DNA of 38,607 bases from Scybalousia_A sp964626385 (GCA_964626385.1 CAZVEO010000010.1:1-38607), one strand, 5' to 3'. Positions 6,761-16,516 are shown, counted from the stretch's first letter. Made by a program: numbers and translations. The notes: a model not told the origin generated them from the sequence alone.

Positions 6761-8533
6761 TTATTTTTTTCTTTCTTTTAGTATTTCGTTGTATTGCTTA
6801 TCGTTTTTCAATAACTCTATAGCTCTTTGCAATGTTTCATCGTTTTGGGATACGCTTTTGTAGTAATATTTTGTACCGTAAAGATTTCTTGCTATAAATC
6901 CTTTAAGATTGGACTCTATGTAAATATTAGAGCCTTTTACTAATTCTTGTTGCTTTTCATCCTCTTGTTTTGCTTGTTCCAAAATGGTTTTTAGTATAGA
7001 GTCGTTTTCAAAAATATTATTTGCATAGTCGGTATATGAAGTGTAAGTTTTTGTAGAATCTTTCTTAAAGTCTTGCAAATAATTTTTGAACATATTGTCC
7101 ACCCATTCTGTTTTTATTTCAGTAGGTTTTACTCCGTGTGAAAAAGCATAGTCTTGAAATTCTTTCAATAGGTTTAAAGACTCCCAAGCCTTATCAAAAT
7201 CTTCAAAGGTCGGGCATTTTTTTAAAAATTCTTCTCTGTGAGTTTCTGCCCAATTGATAGAAAATTCATTGAAAAGATTTTTACTTCTTAAATTAATATA
7301 GTAATCAGAGGCTCTTGTAGTATCCATAGGCACAAAAATATCTGGCATAATACCTCCTCCACCATAAACAACGCGGTTGTTGTTAGTGTAATATTTAAGA
7401 GAATCGGCAAAAGAAATAGAATCGGCATAAACCATTTCTCCATGAGAATAACGTTTTTGATAGTCCAATCTATAATCGTCTGCACCATTTTCGTAAGGTT
7501 TTTGAATACAGCGTCCAGAAGGAATATAATATCTTGCTACCGTAAGCCTTACTTGTGAGCCATCTTCCTCCAAATTAAAAGGTCTTTGTACCAACCCCTT
7601 GCCAAAAGTTCTTCTCCCCATTATTACTGCTCTGTCCCAATCTTGCATTGCGCCGGAGGTTATTTCAGAAGCAGAAGCAGAATATTCGTCTGTAAGAATT
7701 ACCATATTACCTTTTTCAAAAACACCTTTTCTCTTAGAGGTTTTCCATTCTTGACGAGGTTGTTTTTCTCCCTGTGTATAAACAACCATTTTGTTTTCAG
7801 GCAAAAACTCTTCACATATCTTGAAAGCACTTTCCAAATATCCGCCTCCATTGCTTCTAAGGTCAAAAATGAGTTTTTTCATACCTTGTTTTTTCAAATC
7901 ATTGATAGCATTTATTAACTCTTCATCAGAATTTTGCGAAAAACGTCTAAGTGATACATAACCTATTTCTTTGTCTATCATAAACCAAGTATCTATGCTG
8001 TTTAGTGGGATGTTATCTCGCTTAATGTCAAAAGAGATAACACCTTTGCCTCTGCGGTCAATATCTACTTTGACAATAGTGTTCTTCTTTCCTCTTAGCC
8101 TGCTAATTACCCATTCGTTGTTGATACTATCGCCTGTTGCTACGGTGTCATTTACTTTTATTATTCTATCTCCCGGATAAATACCAACTTTTTCTGCAGG
8201 TCCTTCGGCTACAACGTCCATAATATGTATTGTATCATTCAAAAGTTGAAAAGTAACTCCTATACCTATAATATTCCCCTGCAAAGGAGCATTCATATTT
8301 TGTACCTCTTTAGTTGGAATATATACAGAATGAGGGTCAAGTTCTTTGAGCATTGCCTCAATACCTTTTTCGGAAAGTTTTGATATGTTTGAGGTATCAA
8401 CATAATAGGCATTTATCAGCCACATAAGATGAGCCATCTTTTTTGTGTTTATTTCCAAAGATTTGTTTTGTGCAAATATATTGCTTGTTAGTCCACAAAT
8501 AGCAAGTAATACAATGATGATACTTTTTTTCAT
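6761..8533 (-). CDS. C-terminal processing protease with PDZ domain (S41A, CtpA/Prc type)
   Basis: The protein has 590 residues from MKKSIIIVLLAICGLTSNIFAQ, a signal peptide; the frame is open for seven more codons, but this Met fits a signal peptide best. A PDZ domain covers about residues 75-165 (IIGIGVTFQLLND, VAEGPAEKVGIYPGDRIIKVND). The S41 domain has FDLRSNGGGYLESA, then SASASEI with Ser287 as nucleophile and Lys312 in FGKGLVQ, the spacing of the Ser/Lys dyad in E. coli Prc. An additional C-terminal segment of about 170 residues follows. Such proteases trim C-termini of secreted or membrane proteins in the periplasm. A -7 box lies at 8552-8559, leaving a very short leader. The gene diverges from lepB. 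Confidence 0.93.
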   Translation of the reverse strand: MKKSIIIVLLAICGLTSNIFAQNKSLEINTKKMAHLMWLINAYYVDTSNISKLSEKGIEAMLKELDPHSVYIPTKEVQNMNAPLQGNIIGIGVTFQLLNDTIHIMDVVAEGPAEKVGIYPGDRIIKVNDTVATGDSINNEWVISRLRGKKNTIVKVDIDRRGKGVISFDIKRDNIPLNSIDTWFMIDKEIGYVSLRRFSQNSDEELINAINDLKKQGMKKLIFDLRSNGGGYLESAFKICEEFLPENKMVVYTQGEKQPRQEWKTSKRKGVFEKGNMVILTDEYSASASEITSGAMQDWDRAVIMGRRTFGKGLVQRPFNLEEDGSQVRLTVARYYIPSGRCIQKPYENGADDYRLDYQKRYSHGEMVYADSISFADSLKYYTNNNRVVYGGGGIMPDIFVPMDTTRASDYYINLRSKNLFNEFSINWAETHREEFLKKCPTFEDFDKAWESLNLLKEFQDYAFSHGVKPTEIKTEWVDNMFKNYLQDFKKDSTKTYTSYTDYANNIFENDSILKTILEQAKQEDEKQQELVKGSNIYIESNLKGFIARNLYGTKYYYKSVSQNDETLQRAIELLKNDKQYNEILKERKK

Positions 8534-8551
8534 AATATTAAAATAATAATA

Positions 8552-8559
8552 CAAATTTA
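8552..8559 (-). promoter_or_regulatory. -7 box upstream of the PDZ/S41 protease
   Basis: On the minus strand TAAATTTG matches TAnnTTTG, 18 bp before the ATG. No -33 TTTG was seen at the normal distance. Confidence 0.45.
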
Positions 8560-8640
8560 ACGTTTGAAGTATAAAATAAACGAGGTTGAAACCTTTTTAT
8601 TATACAAAGAGAGACTTCATTTTCTTTAAAGTAAAAAAAT

Positions 8641-10398
8641 ATGGATATATATTTGTTGATATTTGCAATACTAACCATCTTGGTATTCGTAGGCTTGTGG
8701 GGAATATTTAGTAAGGCAGGATATAAGGGGTATGTTTCCTTAATACCTTTTTATAATATGTGGATTGCCACAAAGATAATAAACAAAAAATATTGGTGGT
8801 TTGTTTATTGTTTGATACCGTTTTTGAATATCTTTACAATAATACTTATATTTGTAGAGTTTGCAAAGTGTTTTAAAAGATATTCTCTTGGTTATCAAAT
8901 ATTGGTTGCCTTGTTTCCTTTTGTTATGTTGCCTATTTTGGGATGGAGCAAAAAAGAAATTTATACCAATCCTAAGGATGCACCAAAGCACAAAGTAAGC
9001 GCCGCAAGAGATTGGGCAGATGCCATTATTTTTGCTGTTATTGCTGCTACAATAATTAGAACTTTTGGTTTTGAAGCCTATAAAATACCTTCTTCCTCTA
9101 TGGAAAAAAGTCTTTTGGTCGGTGATTACTTGTTTGTTAGCAAAATAGCCTATGGTCCAAGAGTACCGATGACTCCTTTGAGTTTTCCTTTAGTGCATAA
9201 TACTTTGCCATTTACTACAGCCAAATCGTATATAGAGGCTTTGCAATTGAAGTATCATCGTTTGCCTGGCTTGGGAAAAATAGAGCGTGGCGATGCAGTT
9301 GTGTTTAATTTTCCAGATGGAGATACTTTAAGCACAGTATATCAGAGTAACAAGAGTTATTATTCTTTGGTGAGACAATATGGAAGGGAAAACGTTTGGA
9401 AATACAAACAAGAATTTGGCGATATAATATCACGTCCTGTAGATAAGAGAGAAAACTTTATAAAACGTTGTATTGGTTTGCCGGGAGAAACATTGGAAAT
9501 AAAAAATGCTCAGGTCTATATAAATGGTAAGAAAATAGACTCTCCGGAGGATTACCAATTGACCTATGCTGTAAAAATAAAAGACGGTTACTATATAAAT
9601 GAGAAAGAGCTTTTGAATATAGGTGTAAGTAAAGAAGATATGTCTATTATGTATTGTTATTGGTATGCAGATTTACCTAAATATCAAATCAATACAATTA
9701 ACGATTACTTCAAAGGACAGTTTGCAAAGCCATTATCGGAAAAAGAATTTGATTATTCTTTGCTTGATGATAATACTTTGGTGCATTGTCAAATTTACAT
9801 ACCTTTGAAATATGAGAATATGCCTTGTGACTCCAATGATGTAAGAAGGTTTTTTGAAGGTTTACATATAGGACAAGAATCTATAAGCACTCTAAAATCA
9901 TATCCTACACTTCCTTTGAGTAAAGAATTGATAAACAAAATCAAGCAACAAGAATACGTCAATGCAATAGAGCCCATGATAACAATGAAAGGCTTTAAGC
10001 ACGAGGATTTATTCCCTTATTCAGATAGATATAATTGGAATGTAGATTATTATGGCAAGGTTGTTATTCCAAAGAAGGGTATGACAATAGAACTTAATGA
10101 GGATAATATATTGTTTTATCAGCGTGCTATTGTGAATTTTGAAGGAAATAGTTTGGAAAAGAGAGGTAATCAATGGTTCTTGAATGGCAAACCTGCAAAA
10201 AATTATACTTTCAAAATGGATTATTATTGGATGATGGGTGATAATAGACACAATTCGGCAGACTCTCGTTTTTGGGGATTTGTACCCGAAGACCATATTG
10301 TAGGTAAGGCTTCTTTTGTTTGGTTGTCTTGGAATAAAGACCAAAGCGGTTTATTTAAGAAAATACGTTGGAATAAGTTGTTTAGAATTGTTAAATAA
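8641..10398 (+). CDS. lepB: Signal peptidase I with N-terminal membrane domain
   Basis: It cleaves signal peptides from exported proteins on the outer face of the inner membrane. The 585 residues start with a multi-pass segment of about 110 residues resembling DUF5684, followed by the peptidase. The last membrane anchor is around residues 119-138. The catalytic Ser153 is in PSSSMEKSL and the general base Lys275 is in FIKRCIGLPGE. Box E (MMGDNRHNSADSRFWG) is near residue 530. The large insertion of about 240 residues between the GLPGE box and box E is common in Bacteroidetes enzymes. It is the first gene of a run of five plus-strand genes ending in rnpA. No clear promoter was found in the 107-bp divergent gap. 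Confidence 0.95.
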   Translation: MDIYLLIFAILTILVFVGLWGIFSKAGYKGYVSLIPFYNMWIATKIINKKYWWFVYCLIPFLNIFTIILIFVEFAKCFKRYSLGYQILVALFPFVMLPILGWSKKEIYTNPKDAPKHKVSAARDWADAIIFAVIAATIIRTFGFEAYKIPSSSMEKSLLVGDYLFVSKIAYGPRVPMTPLSFPLVHNTLPFTTAKSYIEALQLKYHRLPGLGKIERGDAVVFNFPDGDTLSTVYQSNKSYYSLVRQYGRENVWKYKQEFGDIISRPVDKRENFIKRCIGLPGETLEIKNAQVYINGKKIDSPEDYQLTYAVKIKDGYYINEKELLNIGVSKEDMSIMYCYWYADLPKYQINTINDYFKGQFAKPLSEKEFDYSLLDDNTLVHCQIYIPLKYENMPCDSNDVRRFFEGLHIGQESISTLKSYPTLPLSKELINKIKQQEYVNAIEPMITMKGFKHEDLFPYSDRYNWNVDYYGKVVIPKKGMTIELNEDNILFYQRAIVNFEGNSLEKRGNQWFLNGKPAKNYTFKMDYYWMMGDNRHNSADSRFWGFVPEDHIVGKASFVWLSWNKDQSGLFKKIRWNKLFRIVK

Positions 10399-10408
10399 TG
10401 TTCTTTTT

Positions 10409-11095
10409 ATGGAAAAAAAATTTAAGCGTCAAATATTTTTGGTGAAAATTCCTTTTGATTTGGCAAAGAAAATAAAAAGAGGAATTGAGAAGTACAACGC
10501 AAAAATCTTTGTGGTAGAAAAACTTGAATCGCTTTTGTCCATAGCTGAGCAAGAACGCTTGGACGCTCTTGTTTTGGGCGCTGAGGCTATAAACGATACT
10601 CCTTTTATCAAGCAAATAAGACAAATAGATACTTGCACTCCTATAATATTTATGTGCGAAAACGAAGAGCAAATGAGACAAGTTATAGAAGCAGATGATA
10701 CTTTTTCTGCAGTCAAAAGCAATGTTGCTATAAAAGAACTTAATGCTCATATTAACAATCAGAAAATACAACAAATAGATAACGCAGTATTCACAATAGG
10801 AAAATATAACTTTAATTATAAAAATAGATTGTTGAGTATAGATAATTTTGCAGGACAATCATTGTTTCAAACACTTACAAAGAAAGAAGCAGGAATATTG
10901 CTTTTGCTTGCTAAAAGAATGAATTATCCTGTATTGAGAAATAAGATACTTAATACTCTGTGGTATAGTATAAGTTATAATTATTCTCGTTCTATGGATG
11001 TGTATATTTCTTTTTTGAGAAAATATTTGAGTTTAGATAAAAATGTAAGTATCAAAAACATTCCTTCGCGTGGTTTTATGCTAAAATGTCTTTGA
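10409..11095 (+). CDS. OmpR/PhoB-type winged-helix regulator with degenerate receiver
   Basis: The protein has 228 residues from MEKKFKRQIFLVK. The open frame begins 31 codons earlier, but that part overlaps the end of lepB. The C-terminal 100 residues are a winged-helix domain of the OmpR/PhoB group: LTKKEAGILLLLAKR, the SRSMDVYISFLRKYL recognition helix region and the IPSRGFML wing. The N-terminal 115 residues look like a receiver fold, but the phospho-acceptor position is lost: where receivers have (V)(L)D this one reads LDALVLGAEA. The acidic pair near the N-terminus is also missing. It probably acts without phosphorylation, as atypical response regulators do. No histidine kinase gene is adjacent. 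It starts 10 bp after lepB and is probably co-transcribed. Confidence 0.75.
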   Translation: MEKKFKRQIFLVKIPFDLAKKIKRGIEKYNAKIFVVEKLESLLSIAEQERLDALVLGAEAINDTPFIKQIRQIDTCTPIIFMCENEEQMRQVIEADDTFSAVKSNVAIKELNAHINNQKIQQIDNAVFTIGKYNFNYKNRLLSIDNFAGQSLFQTLTKKEAGILLLLAKRMNYPVLRNKILNTLWYSISYNYSRSMDVYISFLRKYLSLDKNVSIKNIPSRGFMLKCL

Positions 11096-11160
11096 TTTAC
11101 TTTTAATAAGGATAGAAAAACGAAAATAAATATTGCCTTGTAATGAGATAAAGGAAGGAG

Positions 11161-12045
11161 ATGTTGCAAGATAGTACTTTGAAAATACAGACCTCAGATA
11201 GCAATGTGGCGAACTACTTATACAAAAGTAGTGAATTTAATAATTTAAAGGTTGAAGGGGATACCATATATTTTAAAAATTACCTGACTTCTATTTTTAA
11301 TGACTCTTTGCTTCCTTTGAAAAGAGAAAAAAGTTTGTTTATAGAAAAAACCTCTGTAAATCACAATAACCTTTACTTGGTTAAAAGAGAAGATAATCAA
11401 AGTACAGCTTCTTTTTTTTTGATTTTTATAGTTTTAGGACTGATACTTGCTTTATTTTTTAAATTTGCAAGAAATAGAATGAGTGAGATTGTTGTATCGT
11501 TGTTTTCTAAAAATCAACTTGCTATACTTACTAAGGACGGAGAAAAAACAGATGCTTTTTCTGTTCTGCCGATGCTTTCGGTCTTCTTGCCTATAATATC
11601 GCTGTTTACTTTTTTTTGCTTATGCACAACTTCATCTTTTGCTTTTATTGATAAATTCTCAGATATAGCTCTTCTTGGTTTTACTTATATAGTTATAACA
11701 ATCATCTATTTTGTAAAAATATTTATAATAAGGTTTTTTGGTTGGGTTTTTAGGGCAGTAAAAATATCTCGATACTACATTCAAATACACTACAATTTTG
11801 ATATTTTGCTCGGGTTTCTCTTGTTTTTACCTCAATTTTGTATAGTTTATACAGACTTTTATCAAAAAAAAATATTCTTTATAATTTCTTTGTTTTTTAT
11901 TGTTTTAGTGTTACTTACAAGAATAATAAGAAGTTTTTATATAATTATTACTACGTTTAAATTTTCTCAGTTTTATCTTTTTTTCTACCTTTGCATCGTG
12001 GAATTGTTGCCACTTTTATTGTTATACAAGTTATTGTTTTTTTAA
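11161..12045 (+). CDS. DUF4271-like membrane protein
   Basis: This is a 294-residue integral membrane protein. After a soluble stretch of about 80 residues come some six to seven hydrophobic segments (around 82-103, 137-160, 168-192, 215-230, 238-258, 270-292). The arrangement and its position just upstream of a HemD-like gene fit the Bacteroidetes family DUF4271; function unknown. A GGAAGGAG sequence directly abuts the ATG at 11161 with no spacer, so the annotated start may be a few codons off (a TTG codon follows immediately). The gap to the next gene is 13 bp, suggesting an operon. Confidence 0.65.
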   Translation: MLQDSTLKIQTSDSNVANYLYKSSEFNNLKVEGDTIYFKNYLTSIFNDSLLPLKREKSLFIEKTSVNHNNLYLVKREDNQSTASFFLIFIVLGLILALFFKFARNRMSEIVVSLFSKNQLAILTKDGEKTDAFSVLPMLSVFLPIISLFTFFCLCTTSSFAFIDKFSDIALLGFTYIVITIIYFVKIFIIRFFGWVFRAVKISRYYIQIHYNFDILLGFLLFLPQFCIVYTDFYQKKIFFIISLFFIVLVLLTRIIRSFYIIITTFKFSQFYLFFYLCIVELLPLLLLYKLLFF

Positions 12046-12058
12046 TGTTAAAAACTTT

Positions 12059-12835
12059 ATGGTTAATAGCGAGATAAAGAATATACTTATTTCCCAACCG
12101 GCACCTTTAGATATGGAAAGGTCGCAATATAAAACTCTAATAGACAAGTATAAAGTAAATTTGACTTTCAACAAGTTTTTTGATGTAGTCAGTATTTCCA
12201 ATAAGGAATATAGGGCGCAGAGAATAGATTTGTTGGATTATTCTGCTGTGATAATGACAAGCAAATTGTCCGTAGACAACTATTTTCATTTTGTTAACGA
12301 AATGAAAATAAAAATTCCTGACTCTATGAAGTTTTTTTGCATTACGGATACTGTGGCTAATTATTTGCAGAATTACATACAGTATCGTAAGCGTAAGATA
12401 TTTTATGGCAAATTGACTTTTGATGACCTTATTGATGTTATAATGAAGCATTCGGATGAAAAGTTTTTGATTCCTTGTGCTAAAGATGCTAGAAAGGAAA
12501 ACTTTAAGAAACTTGATGCCAAAGGTATAGACTATACCAAAATTGTTATGTATAAATCTGAGCCCAAAAAAGACATGGCAAAGGAAATAGACATAACAAA
12601 ATTTGATATGGTAGTATTGTTTTCACCAATAGGAGTAAAATCTTTTTTACAAAATTTTCCAAAAACAACCTCTGACGATGCTTGTTTTGCTGCTTTTGGT
12701 AGAGGTACTATAGGCGCTTTAAATAGAGTAAAAATAAAAGTTTCTGTTACTGCTCCTACTCAAAAAAATCATTCTATGGTTATGGCTTTGGACAACTATT
12801 TGGGTGATTTGCAAAAACAAAAAGAAGAACAATAA
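12059..12835 (+). CDS. Uroporphyrinogen-III synthase family protein (HemD-like)
   Basis: The protein has 258 residues with the two-lobe pattern of HemD: an N-terminal ILISQPAPLDMERSQY, FDVVSIS and YSAVIMTSKLSVDNYF, then DMVVLFSPIGVKSFLQNF and the C-terminal APTQKNHSMVMALDNYL. HemD closes hydroxymethylbilane to uroporphyrinogen III. No other heme gene is in the window, and sequence conservation in this family is low, so enzymatic activity is not proven. It starts 13 bp after the DUF4271-like gene and ends 6 bp before rnpA, so it is part of a tight plus-strand operon. Confidence 0.8.
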   Translation: MVNSEIKNILISQPAPLDMERSQYKTLIDKYKVNLTFNKFFDVVSISNKEYRAQRIDLLDYSAVIMTSKLSVDNYFHFVNEMKIKIPDSMKFFCITDTVANYLQNYIQYRKRKIFYGKLTFDDLIDVIMKHSDEKFLIPCAKDARKENFKKLDAKGIDYTKIVMYKSEPKKDMAKEIDITKFDMVVLFSPIGVKSFLQNFPKTTSDDACFAAFGRGTIGALNRVKIKVSVTAPTQKNHSMVMALDNYLGDLQKQKEEQ

Positions 12836-12841
12836 TAGCAG

Positions 12842-13219
12842 ATGTTTTCTTTTCCAAAACAAGAAAGATTGTGTTCCAAGTATAGAATAGATAGCCTTTT
12901 CTCTCACGGAAAGGCTTTTATTTCGTATCCTTTCAGTGTAAGATTTCTTGCTGAAAAAGGGGAGGGTAGATTGAGAGTACTTATTGTTTGTTCAAAACGT
13001 TATCATAAAAAAGCAGTAAATAGAAATTACATAAAAAGACGCATAAGAGAGGCTTGGAGATTAAACAACCATTCTCTCAAATCTACATTAAAAGAAAACA
13101 GATCAAATATGGATATTTCTCTTTCTTTTGTTAGTAAGGAAAAATACAACTATCACGAGATAGAAAAACAAATCAAAAAAATTCTCCTATCCCTACAACA
13201 CTCTTTTGTACAAAAATAA
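12842..13219 (+). CDS. rnpA: Ribonuclease P protein component
   Basis: RnpA is the protein subunit that helps RNase P RNA bind and cut pre-tRNA 5' leaders. The 125-residue basic protein has the expected start (FPKQERLCSKYRIDSLFSHGK), the substrate-binding segment PFSVRFL and the signature KKAVNRNYIKRRIREAWR near residues 58-75. It begins 6 bp after the HemD-like gene. It is not next to rpmH or yidC, its partners in many bacteria. The following 220 bp hold only degenerate repeat modules and the ppdK terminator. Confidence 0.96.
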   Translation: MFSFPKQERLCSKYRIDSLFSHGKAFISYPFSVRFLAEKGEGRLRVLIVCSKRYHKKAVNRNYIKRRIREAWRLNNHSLKSTLKENRSNMDISLSFVSKEKYNYHEIEKQIKKILLSLQHSFVQK

Positions 13220-13235
13220 GAAAAACCCCTTAACA

Positions 13236-13375
13236 ACTTTGCCCTGTTATAATACTCTATGGGTGTTATAAAGTAGCCTCGTGCTGTGATTTATGATAAC
13301 TTATCCCACTACATATTAACCTATAAAAAGTAGTAGATGTACCTTTTTACAGTTTATGCTGACCTATAAAATTTT
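13236..13375. repeat. Degenerate repeat modules between rnpA and ppdK
   Basis: CTTTGCCCTGTTATAA, CTATGGGTGTTATAAAGTAG and AACCTATAAAA units recall the short module family elsewhere in the window, but they are more decayed. No gene is seen here. Confidence 0.45.
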
Positions 13376-13382
13376 GATAAAA

Positions 13383-13415
13383 AAAAAGTGGTGAGTTTTT
13401 TTAGACTCACCACTT
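13383..13415 (-). terminator. Rho-independent terminator of ppdK
   Basis: An 11-bp perfect stem (13386-13396 with 13405-13415) is followed on the minus strand by a T run. It lies 25 bp after the ppdK stop. Confidence 0.85.
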
Positions 13416-13440
13416 AAAATAAAAAGTTTATTTTTAAATT

Positions 13441-16152
13441 TTAGTTGTTTTCTATTGCTGCTTGTGCTGCCGCCAAACGAGCCAAAGGTACTCTGAAAGG
13501 TGAGCAAGACACATAATTTACTCCACAAGTATAGAAGAATTTAACACTTTGACTATCACCACCATGCTCTCCACAAACTCCTACGCGAAGATTAGGGTTG
13601 GTTTTTCTACCATTTTCTATCGCAAGTTTAACCAAACGTCCTACTCCGTCAAAATCTATGGTTTGGAATGGGTCATATTTCAAAATTTTCTTAGCAGTAT
13701 AGTCGGATAGTATTAAATTAACATCATCTCTACTAAAACCAAAGGTCATTTGAGTAAGGTCGTTAGTTCCAAAGGAGAAGAAGTCTGTTATTTCTGCTAT
13801 TTTATCGGCAACCAAAGTAGCACGTGGTATTTCTATCATGGTGCCAAATAAGAAATGAATAGAAACTCCTTTTTCTTTCTCTACCATAGCATGAACTTTG
13901 TCGCAAATCTTTCTTTGATTTTTTAATTCCTCTACGCCCATGGTCAAAGGTATCATTATCTCCAATTCAGGGTTGAAACCTTCTTTTCTTACCTCAGCCT
14001 CAGCCTCAAATAAAGCACGGAATTGTAATTCTGAAATCTCCGGATAAAGAATACCCAAACGCACACCTCTAATACCCATCATAGGGTTTACTTCTTGCAA
14101 AGCGGCAATTCTCTCTTGCAACTGCTCCATTGTTATACCCAAGTTTTCTGAAAGAGTTTTTTGTTGTGCAGTATCTTTTGGAGCAAACTCATGCAAAGGA
14201 GGGTCCATCAAACGAATAGTAACAGGTTTGCCAGTCATTATTTTCAGTGTCTCCTTTACGGATTCTTTCATATAAGGAAGCAATTCGTAAAGATGTTTTC
14301 TTCTTTCATCTGTAGAATCAGAGAGAATAATTTTTCTCATAATAGCCAAAGGCTCTGCAGAATTTTCTCCATAGAACATATGTTCTATTCTAAACAAACC
14401 TATACCTTTTGCTCCAAATTCAAGTGCTTGTTTTGTATCTATAGGGTTGTCGGCATTGGTTTCAACTGATATGGTAGGGTATTTGTCTACTATATTCATA
14501 AATTCTTTAAACAAAGGTGATTCGCTTGGAGAAACCATTTTTACAGCACCAGAATAAACATTACCCTTTGTACCGTTTAGTGAAATAACATCACCTTCCT
14601 TGAATTTTTTGTTGCCTATGGTTATTTCTTTGTTTTTGTTGTCTATGCTAAGGTCTTCACTACCAACAATACAACATTTTCCCCAACCTCTGGCTACAAG
14701 AGCAGCATGTGAGGTCATACCTCCCCTTGCTGTGAAAATTCCTTCTGCTGCACGCATTCCTTCAACATCCTCAGGGTTGGTTTCTTCTCTAACAAGTATC
14801 GCTTTTTCTCCTTTGTAGTTAAGACGAATGGCCTCCTCAGAAGACAAAGCAATTTTACCGCAAGCACCACCAGGTCCTGCAGGTAGTCCATTGCCAATAA
14901 CCTCAAAATTTTCCTCGTCTTTGCTATCAAGTATAGGGTGAAGCAATTCGTCAAGTTGTTCGGTGCTTACCCTCAATACAGCAGTCTTTTCGTCAATAAG
15001 CCCTTCTTTTAGCATATCCATAGCCATTTTAACAGAGGCTATACCTGTACGTTTGCCTACACGACATTGAAGCATATAAAGTTTTTTGTGTTGTATGGTA
15101 AATTCAATATCAAGCATATCGTGATACCACTGTTCAAGTGATTTCCTTACTTGGTCAAGTTCTTTATATACCTCAGGCATACTTTCCTCTAAGGAAATCA
15201 TATGCTCGTTGTGTTTGTTCTTTGTAGCATCATTCAATGGGTTTGGTGTACGTATTCCTGCTACAACATCCTCGCCTTGTGCATTGATAAGCCATTCACC
15301 ATAGAAATTATTATCTCCGTTTGCAGGGTTTCTTGTAAAAGCAACGCCAGTAGCAGAATCCTCTCCCATATTACCAAAAACCATGGCTTGTACATTTACC
15401 GCTGTACCCCAATCCTCTGGTATTTTTTCTATTCTTCTGTAAGATACTGCTTTATCTCCCATCCAAGATTTAAATACTGCCTTTATACCACCCATAAGTT
15501 GTTCTTTGGCATCGTCTGGAAATTCTACACCAAGTTTTTCTTTTATGGTTTTTTTGAAATCCTCTGCCAAAAATTTCAAATCTTCGCTTGTAAGGTCAGT
15601 ATCTGATTTATAATGTTTGCTTTCTTTATAAGTATCAAGTTTGTTGTCAAGTATTTTCCTAATTCCCATACCCTCAGCAGGCTCTCTACCCTCAGCCTTT
15701 TCCATTACAACGTCTGCATACATCATAATCAAACGTCTGTAAGAATCATAAACAAAACGCTCATTGTTAGTTTGTTTTACAAGTCCAGGTATTGTAGCAG
15801 AGGAAAGTCCTATATTAAGGACTGTGTCCATCATTCCGGGCATGGATATTCTTGCTCCAGAACGACAAGAAATTAAAAGAGGATTGTCCTTATCGCCGTA
15901 TTTTGCCCCCATAATTTTACCAATTTCTTCCACACCTCTCCATACTTGAGCCTCAAGTTCATTTGGTAACTGACAATTGTTGGTATAATAGTCTGTACAA
16001 CATTCTGTTGTTATAGTAAATCCCGCAGGAACAGGTAATTTCAAAAGACACATTTGAGCCAAATTTGCTCCTTTACCTCCTAAAAGGTTTTTCATTTTCG
16101 CATCACCTTCGGCTTTTAGATTGCCAAAGGTATAAACATATTTTTTAGTCAT
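13441..16152 (-). CDS. ppdK: Pyruvate, phosphate dikinase
   Basis: PPDK interconverts pyruvate + ATP + Pi and phosphoenolpyruvate + AMP + PPi. In anaerobes it often works in PPi-linked glycolysis. The 903-residue length is normal. The ATP-grasp domain starts at LLGGKGANLAQM (about residues 23-34). The phosphohistidine domain has GGMTSHAALVARGWG with His482, and the PEP/pyruvate domain ends with GVCGEHGGD, where Cys860 is the expected acid/base. It is transcribed alone, with a terminator behind it. Upstream are a -7 box (16213-16220) and element copy 2, whose internal promoter also points toward this gene. Confidence 0.98.
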   Translation of the reverse strand: MTKKYVYTFGNLKAEGDAKMKNLLGGKGANLAQMCLLKLPVPAGFTITTECCTDYYTNNCQLPNELEAQVWRGVEEIGKIMGAKYGDKDNPLLISCRSGARISMPGMMDTVLNIGLSSATIPGLVKQTNNERFVYDSYRRLIMMYADVVMEKAEGREPAEGMGIRKILDNKLDTYKESKHYKSDTDLTSEDLKFLAEDFKKTIKEKLGVEFPDDAKEQLMGGIKAVFKSWMGDKAVSYRRIEKIPEDWGTAVNVQAMVFGNMGEDSATGVAFTRNPANGDNNFYGEWLINAQGEDVVAGIRTPNPLNDATKNKHNEHMISLEESMPEVYKELDQVRKSLEQWYHDMLDIEFTIQHKKLYMLQCRVGKRTGIASVKMAMDMLKEGLIDEKTAVLRVSTEQLDELLHPILDSKDEENFEVIGNGLPAGPGGACGKIALSSEEAIRLNYKGEKAILVREETNPEDVEGMRAAEGIFTARGGMTSHAALVARGWGKCCIVGSEDLSIDNKNKEITIGNKKFKEGDVISLNGTKGNVYSGAVKMVSPSESPLFKEFMNIVDKYPTISVETNADNPIDTKQALEFGAKGIGLFRIEHMFYGENSAEPLAIMRKIILSDSTDERRKHLYELLPYMKESVKETLKIMTGKPVTIRLMDPPLHEFAPKDTAQQKTLSENLGITMEQLQERIAALQEVNPMMGIRGVRLGILYPEISELQFRALFEAEAEVRKEGFNPELEIMIPLTMGVEELKNQRKICDKVHAMVEKEKGVSIHFLFGTMIEIPRATLVADKIAEITDFFSFGTNDLTQMTFGFSRDDVNLILSDYTAKKILKYDPFQTIDFDGVGRLVKLAIENGRKTNPNLRVGVCGEHGGDSQSVKFFYTCGVNYVSCSPFRVPLARLAAAQAAIENN

Positions 16153-16212
16153 AATAAAAAAAAATTATATTACTATTTCTTATAATTGTTCACTCTTTTC
16201 CCAAAGAAGTTG

Positions 16213-16220
16213 CAAAGATA
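16213..16220 (-). promoter_or_regulatory. -7 box upstream of ppdK
   Basis: On the minus strand TATCTTTG followed by C matches TAnnTTTG, 60 bp before the ATG. There is no clear TTTG at -33. Confidence 0.5.
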
Positions 16221-16478
16221 CTAAAAATTTTTAAATACAGGTGCTCCTTTAATCTATAACCCATAAAAAAAAGTCAAAAAAAATTTTTTCGGGTTTTTTC
16301 GTAAATACCTATTTAAAAGCAAAAAATAAAGGTGCTACTACTGATTATCAATTACTTAACCTTTTTTGAAGGGCCAAAAATGGGCATTTTTCTTGATTTT
16401 CAGCGTTTTCGAGAGATTTTTTGAAGAAAAATTTTGCAAAATCGGGATTTTATAAAAATGAATCTTCGTTTTATTTCG

Positions 16479-16516
16479 ACGAATCTTCGTTTCGATAAAT
16501 CGAAACGAAGATTCGT
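16479..16516 (-). other. Hairpin of element copy 2
   Basis: The 17-bp stem (16479-16495 with 16500-16516) is the same as in copy 1; the loop differs by one base (TTTA instead of TTTC on the element strand). The competing right arm is at 16459-16473. Confidence 0.7.

Noticed and set aside
8740..8991. Antisense ORFs of 60-160 codons within lepB, ppdK, the regulator gene, fabF and others
   Set aside because: They are shadows of well-supported genes and show no family motif, promoter or ribosome binding site.
10316..10408. Upstream start for the OmpR-type regulator
   Set aside because: It would overlap lepB by 83 bp; MEKKFKRQ starts the receiver-like fold.
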